Assembly: GCA_965644295.1 (NCBI GenBank)
Contig: CBFFRP010000288.1
Span: forward strand, 124,001 to 188,000
Reading direction: 5' to 3'
Length of the DNA stretch: 64,000 nt
Origin: Paraphysomonas bandaiensis
Taxonomy: Eukaryota > Chrysophyceae
The notes under the pieces were generated by a model. It saw nothing but the letters and a program-made list of their open reading frames with translations. It was not told the DNA's origin and made no database searches. A program made the translations under genes and the position numbers. Shown here in pieces: positions 55,227-64,000 of this stretch. Within the stretch, counting starts at the first letter, position 1, and each line of letters begins with the position of its first letter.

Positions 55227-57174
55227 TTATACTTTCAGCATGCGTGTACTATCACTTTCATTATCACCGCCAGTGGCACGCTTGCCATAAAAATATATCG
55301 CAACTTGAAACAAAATAAAGACAGCTATACACACTGCAGCTGTTAACGCGACTAACTCCCAATCCTTCCAGTCTCCGTTATCATCATCATTGTCAGTCGA
55401 AGAGTCGCCTGTATCAGTCATTGACTCTACAGATGACTTGAGGGGATCCTGAATGCAATTCACATCGACGCTTGAAAGGGCAATTGATTTGAATGTTTCC
55501 CATGGGCAGTACACCTCGCCACACTCAGGGATCACCAACTGCAAAAAAAGCACGTTACTCACGTTATCTACCATTGGAATAACATAGACACAAAAGTAAA
55601 AGTTCACATTTCATACTTCGGCAATAGCGGGAGGATTATCAAGAGAAAGTACTTCTGCGTTCCTCTGCTGATCTGGTCCAGCGGCGTCATAGTGAAGCTA
55701 TTGCATACAACATAAGCAAATATAAGCAGAAAATTCGACAACAGAACACAAGATGATGAAAAGGGCCAACCATGTCGACTAATATATGCTTCACCATATA
55801 TACCTTCACGTAGTATGTTGAGTCAGCTTTGGACTTCCAGAGTTCAAAGGAGAGAGTTCCACCAGTGGTAGCGACGCGGTTGGAGTTTCCGAGGGGGATC
55901 CAGTTAAGGTCCAGTAACCGCTGCAAGTAGAGGATATTCATGTCGTGCGACACAAGGAGAAGAAGCTGTGTACCAATATCCTATGTACACACAATAACAT
56001 TTAATTGATGTAAACACAATAATTACATAGTACTCCGCAGCTAACCATACAATACCACTAAGTCTTAACGTCATACTACCTGCACAACACCAGATACTGG
56101 TGACCCAGATATATATTGCTCCATGGATGCAACGATGTAGGCCAACTGCTCACTACTGTATGACAAAGAGTTCCTGCATCGCACTATTAACAGTATAACG
56201 CCCACATGATACATACACCGGGTCACACCCACAGGGTCCATACACATACACTCATCAATGAGATAACATTGAAATAAATATGGTGTACACACAACGTACC
56301 AGTAATTTGTTCCAAACCACAGTGTCTGAATGTGCATTTCATACATGTCTCTTAGCTGTGAGAGCGTAACAAGATTAAAAGCCCAGTCGGTCAGGTTGCT
56401 CATATATTGCAGCATCCACGTCTCAGCGAAATACTGAGCATAATATACCGGGCTTTCGAACATGCCTTGATAATACTGCCCTGTCCAAGTATAACCAGTT
56501 TCAAATAGTGTGCATGCTTCGGTGTCAGGGTCGAATTTAGGGTTTGCATATTGGCAAATGTATGCGTCAGCTGGCATGGCCAACACATCAATAACTCCTT
56601 GAATTTCATTATCGTACATTTCCGTTAAAGCATCCACATCACCCCCATAAAGACCATTAACCTGTTCTTCTGTTGCAAGTGGGCACCCAGAGTCAAAGTG
56701 GTCAGACAAGACAGGTTGCATAGAAGGGTATGACTCGTCGTTGACCACGTTAACTGGCACTGAGGAGCACCCGAAGCCTTGCAACCACAACTCAGCAGTA
56801 TTAATATCTCTACTAGAATCATCTGCAAAACACATAATGTTTTCACAAGCAGATAAATCCAAAGAATCATTTAAAAATCTTTCCGAATAATAAGATCCCA
56901 TATATGGTATTATTTTCTGTCCATGTGGAGTTAAGTGCTGATCTGCAAATGATTCATAGTCCATTCCCCATGATGTGTTATCAGGGAATAGTTTATTAGT
57001 ATATGATGTGAAATCAGTGACAGTTCCATTAGTAGGAGGATAAGGGGTACGTATACCGTGTCGAGATACTATGATTACTTGGACGAGCTCAAGATCAGAG
57101 GCATGGGTATAGAGACACTGTGTGTATGCTGTTAGTAGCAATACGAGAGTGTGGATATGAGTGTGATGTAGCAT
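55227..57174 (-). CDS. Membrane-anchored histidine acid phosphatase
   Basis: Five exons, 57174-56300, 56173-56080, 55980-55804, 55697-55617 and 55538-55227, keep frame and give 512 residues. A signal peptide covers about residues 1-25. VSRHGIRTPYP is the RHGxRxP active-site motif at about 39-45. LVSHDMNIL in exon 3 supplies the HD proton donor motif. A C-terminal membrane span (about 470-492, ALTAAVCIAVFILFQVAIYF) with a short basic tail makes it type I. Histidine acid phosphatases cleave phosphomonoesters, and members include lysosomal acid phosphatase and phytases. Numerous Cys and sequons agree with secretion. It probably acts at the surface or in the lysosome. The gene is divergent from the ankyrin/BTB gene. 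Confidence 0.93.
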
Positions 57175-57318
57175 TATTAGGGATGTGGTTTGATATTAAG
57201 GAACTGGGAGGTTATGTTACAGAAATTATGGATCCCTGCATCATATGTTGTTCATATATGGTACATCTATCTACAGTATCCATCAATCCTGTAACTGTGA
57301 ACCATACGTACATCTATA

Positions 57319-57841
57319 TATACATACATACATACATACATACATACATACATACATACATACATACATACATACATACATACATACATACATACATACA
57401 TACATACATACATACATACATACATACATACATACATACATACATACATACATACATACATACATACATACATACATACATACATACATACATACATACA
57501 TACATACATACATACATACATACATACATACATACATACATACATACATACATACATACATACATACATACATACATACATACATACATACATACATACA
57601 TACATACATACATACATACATACATACATACATACATACATACATACATACATACATACATACATACATACATACATACATACATACATACATACATACA
57701 TACATACATACATACATACATACATACATACATACATACATACATACATACATACATACATACATACATACATACCTACATACATACATACATACATACA
57801 TACATACATACATACATACATACAGACATACATACATACAT
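57319..57841 (+). repeat. Giant TACA tetranucleotide array
   Basis: About 130 copies of TACA run almost uninterrupted over 520 bp, with single-base variants near 57775 (CCTA) and 57823 (CAGA). The array lies 145 bp upstream of the acid phosphatase start codon and 108 bp upstream of the ankyrin/BTB start codon, inside their shared 774-bp spacer. Long frames through it are artefacts. At this length the array is likely to vary between individuals. Confidence 0.98.
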
Positions 57842-57948
57842 GATCGGGCAGGATGTGATATAGATACACCTCTGCACAGCTATGTCCTGGTTGGCTGGTT
57901 TGTTGATTGTGAGATATTGTCTACTATTTCACCACATAATTTTAGGAG

Positions 57949-58858
57949 ATGCACAGCAATCAATCTCAACTATTCGCTGCAGTCGAAGCTCGAGGTACGT
58001 AACGACTCTAGATTGAGCACTACAATCAATGAGATAAATGTGTAGAGCTCGATGTGGTTAAGAGGAGTATCGGGTTAGAGGGCACAAATCTCAGTGTCGG
58101 TCGTGGGGATGAACATGCTGCTAGCTATGAGAACACACCCACTGTTCTGCATACCGCTATACTATCTGTTGCCAAAGCATCTAAGAATATGTCTGATAAG
58201 GATACGAAAATGGCAATCGATATCTTCAAGTACTTACTATCCTGTTGAGCAGATTACACTGTTGAGGCCAGTGGTTCGCATTTAGTGTGTGTTTGATGTA
58301 GGCCTATCAGATGATTTGTTGTATGACTCACTGTCATATGCGCTTACCTTGAAAGGGCTTCTCAACTCACCTGCATATGAGTCGTCAATTATTCACTTGA
58401 CGGATATTATAACTGAGATGGACAAAAAAAGAAACAATACAGATAAATCTGAGCCAGTTATTGTAATGATCAGTGGTACAAGTAGGTTTGCGTCACTTTT
58501 GGATGATTCGGATTTTGCTGATGTCATATTTCAATTTAATTCTGGCATTTTGAAAGCACACAAGGTAATTCTTGCAAGTGCAAGTAACAAACTTAGACAA
58601 TACTTTCTCGAAAATTCCTCACACAGAGAGAAGGAGCTAATCGTTCAACCCCCCGTCTTTGTCTCCTACACAACTTTTGAGATATTTTTAAAGTATATTT
58701 ATGATCGCACTCTATCCGATGATATAATAGCACAGAGAGCTGCCTCTATGCTTGAGTTAGTATCTTACTATGAAGTAGTGGAATTGAAGCAGTTGTGTGA
58801 GAGCATAATAATACAAATTGGTTCCATCTCTTCCGAACATACTTATTCTCCACAATAG
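57949..58858 (+). CDS. Ankyrin/BTB-domain protein
   Basis: Three exons, 57949-57994, 58046-58243 and 58302-58858, keep frame and give 266 residues. The second intron uses a weak donor (GTTGAG), but only the acceptor at 58301 restores frame and removes the in-frame stops. Residues 5-85 look like degenerate ankyrin repeats (LFAAVEARELDVVKRS, TVLHTAILSVAKAS, IFKYLLSC). The BTB/POZ fold follows at about 155-255, with DSDFADVIFQF, LKAHKVILASASNKL, FEIFLKYIYDRTL and LVSYYEVVELKQLCE. BTB proteins dimerise and often serve as Cullin-3 adaptors. The protein may be truncated at the 3' side, because 58905-59137 still shows a coding-like frame. Confidence 0.75.
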
Positions 58859-60481
58859 AAAATAGTTCGTCGTTCATGACTATCCATTCCAGCCACCGAA
58901 ATAAGTTCCTTGCAGCAGGAGATACTTTCTTTCTTACAAAAGACTATAAATCGCCCCCGTGAAGTCTCTCACTTCCCAAAATTCTCTCGAGTTCCTCTCG
59001 TCAAGAAAAATCCGCATGCTTGGTGCCCTTCTTGGCTATATGATTCACACAACTCGTGTAACCTCGCAGTATATCTTGTTAAAGGAGATCATTGCACAAC
59101 GAACAATAAGATACAGAGCACTGAGAGGATTCTCTGAAACCACTCAGAAGAAGACTCTGTAAATTACACTGCCATCGATTGTTTTGGCCATCATCATTGC
59201 TTAATGTGCTCTATATATGTATAAATACCGTAGTTGTGTACTTTGGGGAAAAATAGTGTTTTTATGAATGTTTTCAATGATTATTTTAGAGTTTTTGGGT
59301 ATATTCCTACGTTGCTATGGATATCGCTCAGGACACTATTCTCTAACTGTAGAATGCATTAAGAAGATAGTGAACAAGGTTGCCACAGAGTGCCTGTAGA
59401 GTTGCATGAACATTGTTGTCTAATATTGTTTAGAGTTTCTTCGGAGTACAGAGGAGATACTATACTCTTAAGAACACTCAGCTCTATATATAGCAGTACA
59501 GGTCATTAATGGGATACCATTAATGGCCCATTAATGGTAGTCCAATTCCCCGCAATTTTAATGGCATTAATTAAAAATGTCCCGGCAATTATAATGGCAT
59601 TACCATTAATGCCATTACCATTAATGGTTACCAGGCCCTGTAATAATATGCGAACTGGCATTGTCAAATGTAATGACCAACTTGATACTTGCCTACAATT
59701 GCAATGCAGAACGACTGAAAGAAAAATGTATTAATATCATTAGATCGAATGCAACTGCCTTAAAGGAGAAGCAAGAAGTTTTTGTGCAAGAAGTCGCACA
59801 CTGAAATATGGAACGACATAAAGTATTTGTTCAAGCAACGCCTGTCTGGTTCTTTTGAAGCGGATGATTCACTACCGTCGAAAAAGCGTCAAAAATGATT
59901 GGAATGATAAATATATAAATATTAATATTTTGAATTTATGAAGTATTTGACTACTGTGTTGACATCTGAGTTCGTGAACGACTAGCCTAACTTTTATAGT
60001 TTTTTTGTGACGACTAGTTATTATAGAAACTATTTTATATTTTATCATGTACAATCTATTGGATATATGGCCAATCCAATAAAACCCATGTCCTAATGCT
60101 AAATAATAAGACTTTCAATATAACCATGTCATGAATACAGGAAGTATACGATATACTAGATTTTACACAAAACCTATCTTACCGTGTACATCTGCAGCAA
60201 TGATAATAACTAATAATATAGGGCTGTCACGCATACTCCTCTACGCAGTTGCTACTACTCTTAGTCCTACAGACCCCTTTGAAACTATTTACACTACGCT
60301 CGTAGTGATGTATAGGCATAAGAGGAGCAAACATACTACACTCGGTAGCTAGAGTAAAATGCCAACGACAGTGATAAACAGCATTTCTGTGCATAAAAAT
60401 CCTTTCCAATCTAATGTTTAGATATATGTAACGAAATAGCTCGATTGATATGACTAGTTCAGGTGAAATAGTTAGTTACGT
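58859..60481. other. Spacer with coding-like debris and a MITE-like piece
   Basis: The frames at 58910-59137 and 58959-59162 overlap and may be the decayed end of the BTB gene or a second, broken BTB copy. The 59499-59640 block is listed separately. The remainder is AT-rich and shows no gene. Confidence 0.4.
59499..59640. repeat. CCATTAATGG-rich MITE-like element
   Basis: A 142-bp block begins CAGGTCATTAATGGGATACC and ends GTTACCAGGCCCTG, with about six CCATTAATGG or ATGGCATTA motifs. Its ends and motif resemble the hAT element at 5053. The flanking 8-mers TAGCAGTA and TAATAATA agree at five positions and differ only by transitions, compatible with an old duplication. Confidence 0.6.
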
Positions 60482-61105
60482 TTAAAGAATGATTCCTTCG
60501 TATTTCTGCTGGAACCAGTTCATAGAATCTTGCTTGGTCACTTTGTGCCCACGGCCGACCTTGGCAGGCTTGCACTTGCGGCGAGATACTCTGTACCCAG
60601 GCCTAATAAGGATGACGAAGAAGTCCATGCCGAAAATTCCAGTGGAGGGATCGTACTTGAGGCCAAGGTCAATGTGCTCGTTGATTCCGAAACCAAAGCA
60701 CCCAGTGTCGCAGAAGTTGACCTTCTTCAACTCATACTCCTTAACCTTAAGAGCACGGTCGAGGATCTCCTGGGCCTTAAAGCCACGGACCTGCAAACAC
60801 CATCACCAACCCAGAAGAAATATATGCACTCATGCTTACAGTGACGTGCACAGAGATTTTCTCGTTTCTTCGGATACCGAAAGAACGGACGGTGTAACGG
60901 GCTATATAATAAAATAAATATAAAGCAACTTATACACTATAGGCTAGTTACCCTTGGAGTAGACAGGCTTCTTGTCAGTCAACTGCTCCAAAACCTTAGC
61001 GGCCCTGGTAAGGCGATCGCCTGACTCACCAACACAGCAATTGATAACAAGCTTATCAATCTTAAGCTGGCGCATCACATTGGAACTCTTATCTCCTTCA
61101 GCCAT
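60482..61105 (-). CDS. RPL11: Cytosolic 60S ribosomal protein uL5 (RPL11)
   Basis: Three exons, 61105-60952, 60901-60840 and 60790-60482, give 174 residues, the normal eukaryotic length. The sequence is strongly conserved: [37 protein letters not shown], and [19 protein letters not shown] with [15 protein letters not shown] near the end. uL5 lies in the central protuberance of the 60S subunit and enters it as part of the 5S RNP with uL18. The gene is divergent from the Rab gene. Confidence 0.97.
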
Positions 61106-61500
61106 GGTTCACTAATTCACCTGAAAGGAATAATCCACCTATTGGGCTATTATACAATGGAGTTGGTGAGGTCTTTTATTTATTTTCTTTCACAGCCACA
61201 AGAGGAATGTGGAGGTTTGGTTTCCTATTATAGTATCTTGAAGAGATTTTCAGTCATCAAATTGAGTTGTGTGTGGTATGTAATCTTTTATATATACTGC
61301 TGCTCTCGTATATAGAATAGATTTTTTTTTTTGGTGCGGAGTGTGTGTGTAGAGTGCTGTATGTGGTATACAATACACGCTCACTGTATTCCCACTGTAG
61401 AATATTCAGCTCCCATAGTGCCCATATCTGATAACATTAAGCTCATTATGTACATATATATTGCGAAATAGTATGTATGTAAAGTAGATTATTAATAATA
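61106..61500. promoter_or_regulatory. Head-to-head promoter spacer, uL5 and Rab
   Basis: The shortest of the divergent spacers (395 bp). It holds a TTTTTTTTTT run near 61323 and TACATATATATT plus ATGTATGT just upstream of the Rab start. No defined element could be fixed. Confidence 0.5.
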
Positions 61501-62205
61501 ATGCAGCAACAGCCATCTAGTAATGAAAAGAAAGATAGGGTTATTATTAAAATCATTGTACTAGGATCTAGTAATGTTGGGAAAACAGCACTTATTAAAA
61601 GATACACCACTGGGAAGTTCTCTGAAGATAGAACAGCTACTGTTGGGGCAGATTTTATGACTAAGTTGGTGGATATTATGGGGTATGATGTAGTGATGCA
61701 GATATGGGTAAGTACTTGATTTTAAATGTATTATGAGCATTGTTTTATTTATTTTTAGGATACTGCTGGTCAAGAACGGTTCCACCAAGGCACAATAGGT
61801 GCCCCTTTTTATAGAGGATCAAATGGCTGCCTATTAGTATATGATGTCACAAATGAGAAGTCAATTGAACAGTTACGTCAGTGGAGAGATGAATTAATAT
61901 ACAGAATGGACTCTGAATCCTATTTCCCCATAGTGGTTGTTGGTAACAAAATCGATAAAAGAACAGAAGAGAATGCAGTCAATCAAACTGAGGTTCTACA
62001 ATGGTGTAGGGATAACGAATATGGGCACGTTGAGACGAGTGCAAAGGACGACAGTGGTGTTCATGCAGCCATGATTGCAATCACCGCACTGGCATTAGAA
62101 CAACGAAAGGAAGGAAAAATGCGCACAGACAGTCGAGTTAAAGATACAATCAAAATATCAGATATGTATTCAACACCAGATAAAGGGTGCATGGGGTGTA
62201 TATAA
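61501..62205 (+). CDS. Rab-family small GTPase
   Basis: Two exons, 61501-61707 and 61759-62205, give 217 residues. All nucleotide-binding motifs are present: GSSNVGKT (P loop), the switch I Thr in TATVGADF, WDTAGQERF, NKID and ETSAK. The protein ends GCMGCI, with Cys at the second and fifth positions from the end, suitable for geranylgeranylation although not the usual CC or CXC. The effector region resembles the Rab7 branch, which acts in late endosome and lysosome traffic, but a Rab7 identity is not certain. The 51-nt intron falls immediately before the DTAGQ motif. The gene is divergent from uL5. Confidence 0.92.
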
Positions 62206-63050
62206 AGCGAACTATAGATATTTGCGTTATCAGGTGATTGATGTAATCGCAGTAACAGATACTTGTGCTACTGACTACCCAGCATTGGCGCACTGCCGAT
62301 GTACTGTTAAGTAAATTTTAAAACCAGGTTGATATGTTGATAATAATTATGAATGCTTAGTATGGCCTTCTCTTTGTACCATCTAAATACAGCCTGTGTT
62401 GAGTATAGGCATGGTCGTAGAAATATGACTTTGGTGCCATTCTCCATAAACCGTAAAGTGGGGGATCGCTGTTGGAAGTCGAATGTGTCCAACGCAGTGA
62501 TCATCAGCAATATATAGTAATATTGTATAGTTGGATAAAACATAGTATAGCAATATATAAGTAAGTGGTATTTGTAGTGGCATATTTTTATGTTGTATTT
62601 AGTCACCTGGGAATATAGTAATTGTCAATTACTAATTTATATGAATTGAAATTTTGTCATCTTGAGGTAAGATTCATGATGGCTTACTAACACTGCTCAT
62701 TTATATATTTCAATAATCAGAAACAATAATGCTGTGGTGCTAATGTAACGCACTATAAGGTGATATGGTGATAATATGTGGTTTAGACGTAGCCGAGAAT
62801 GTTGCTACCTTTTTTCGGTGAAACCTTAGGAACTAAGGAATGGACTGTGTGTGAAAATTCTACCTAGTATGCAGATAAGACATGATGACTCACAAAATCG
62901 CAGTTGGTTATTAAGAATTCTTCATAGATTGTCTAGCATTAACAACGGGAATTCAACACCATGTTAGTTGTCCACATTTTGATCGTAGTGACTTCGCGAA
63001 CATGAAAACTTGAATACACGCCGATCAACCAGCATATATCCTAATAGTAC
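62206..63050. other. Convergent spacer, no gene seen
   Basis: This lies between the Rab gene and the small membrane protein gene. It has only short frames, no recognised repeat and dense stops. Confidence 0.5.
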
Positions 63051-63582
63051 TTAGTTCTGCTTTCTTCTCTCCTTTTCAAGCTACATTAAAATATTATAAG
63101 AATACATAAAGACCATTATATGTTACCTTCTTCTTGCTCAGCTTCTTAGGTGCCTTTGGAGGAGCCTTCTCGGCCAGCAATTTATTGACGTGCATAACGT
63201 ACGCGGCAACACCACCAAACAGAGCAATTACAAAAGCAGCAATCCAATATCCTGGGTGAATTCCATTCCTTGGGGGATTGGAATTTCCAGGCTGGGATTG
63301 AGCATCACCATCATCTTGCTGCTGAGATTGCTGTCGGTTGAATCCACCAGAAAGAGTTTGTACAGCTTGCTGAATTTCCACCTTGCAATCCTGCGATACT
63401 TCCGTCTGTGATTCTATTGCCGCCTCCATCTCGGATCTACATCCAGGGGATACAGTGTTTAAAATAGCCTCGATCATTTCGCGGTTAATTTCGACTTGTT
63501 GTTGCTGCTGCTGTGCATAGCCTGTCTCATACACTGCAGCAAGGAGATAAAAAATCAATGATAGCACAGCAGATGACTTCAT
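63051..63582 (-). CDS. Small type I membrane protein, family not recognised
   Basis: Exon 1 (63582-63127) joins a 30-nt terminal exon (63080-63051) to give 161 residues. Without the splice the frame would run on 10 codons into intron sequence. A signal peptide (about 1-23) is followed by a Gln-rich segment, two cysteines spaced 19 apart (SPGCRSEM, SQDCKVEI) in a helical region, a Gln/Pro-rich linker, and a membrane span (about 109-130, WIAAFVIALFGGVAAYVM). The short cytosolic tail is lysine-rich and ends KKKLEKERRKQN. I know no family with this layout; it may be an ER or surface protein. Confidence 0.72.
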
Positions 63583-64000
63583 AATGATATCAGTATGAGA
63601 CTAAAGGTTGTTGTCTGTAAGTCTGCTATGGTGTATTGCAAGGGCTCCTAAGTGAGGCCACGTTACCACAACCGCACTCTACAATACACCGCATAGGTAC
63701 AGGGTACTGTATATGTGAACTGTATGTATCCGGTGGGTAGCATGATATATATACTGTAGAACTCCCCCTTTTTATTGGATACACAACGAGAAAATCACCG
63801 CATTTTCGAATTACCCATTGAACCTTTTGCGTTTTTCTTGCTAAAAACGCATAATTACGTTTTTTTACCCAAAAAGTTTTAGAAACAGCCTAAAACTCGA
63901 GGAGAATGCTTCAGGATATTCTGTACTATTATAGATATTTACATAAAATACTAGAAAATCCTATATTTTTATGTGTTTTTTTTGGATAAAATAGAGATTT
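63583..64000. other. Upstream flank to window edge, no gene seen
   Basis: The probable promoter of the minus-strand membrane protein gene, then AT-rich DNA to the end of the window. Confidence 0.45.

Noticed and set aside
57120-58045. Long frames of repeated YIHT or CMYV on both strands
   Set aside because: A tetranucleotide array without stops is open in all frames; there is no gene-like sequence in them.
60489-60917. Plus-strand frames opposite uL5
   Set aside because: Antisense shadows of a highly conserved ribosomal protein gene.
1-64000. tRNA genes
   Set aside because: I looked for A-box and B-box pairs by eye and found none that folded convincingly; a covariance search would be needed to exclude them.

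Overview
The window is nuclear DNA of a eukaryotic microbe. The protein genes are split by short GT-AG introns (44 to about 150 nt, one of 1.36 kb), with a cytosolic ribosomal protein, a Rab GTPase, a mitochondrial ribosomal protein and a CCDC81-type (centrosome/flagellum-associated) protein. Exon joins below were found by reading frame, splice dinucleotides and family similarity, with no transcript evidence. The lineage is uncertain. The gene set, the Crypton-like recombinase and the DnaJ with a glycine-rich N-terminus would suit a stramenopile (oomycete-like) protist, but this is a low-confidence guess.

Layout. 1-7.4 kb is transposon territory: a 5'-open Ty1/copia pol gene, a decayed hAT copy, and a hAT element with intact ends, an 8-bp target duplication and a long transposase frame. 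8-14.6 kb holds an 11-exon gene joining six RRM-like segments to mitochondrial ribosomal protein uS5m, with a 1.2-kb satellite in one intron, then a secreted PI-PLC X-domain-like gene. 14.6-18.7 kb holds nested hAT pieces. 18.9-26.8 kb has CCDC81-like, Rad60/NIP45-like and PSP1-domain genes. 27-29.3 kb has a Crypton-like tyrosine recombinase remnant with an inverted duplication. A leucine-rich-repeat gene follows, then more nested hAT DNA (33-36.4 kb). 36.7-48 kb is compact: DDX47/Rrp3 helicase, SLC35B1-like transporter, a coiled-coil protein, a PDZ-like protein, a DNAJA-type chaperone and an unknown gene. 48.7-51.4 kb has an inverted repeat, a minisatellite and a GC-rich LINE tail. 52-64 kb has an SGNH hydrolase, a membrane histidine acid phosphatase, a 0.5-kb tetranucleotide array, an ankyrin/BTB gene, uL5 (RPL11), a Rab GTPase and a small type I membrane protein.

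Organisation. Seven neighbouring pairs are head to head with 0.4-0.8 kb between start codons, and all three long TACA/ATGT tetranucleotide arrays lie in such spacers. The hAT elements fall into three groups. Each carries its own repeated 10-bp palindrome near both ends (CAATATATTG, CCATTAATGG or CAATTAATTG), and four intact copies have perfect 8-bp target duplications. The two intact CAATATATTG-type copies both sit inside older relics of the same family. The most unusual protein is the RRM-uS5m fusion; the most unusual DNA architecture is the parallel palindrome coding of the hAT groups.
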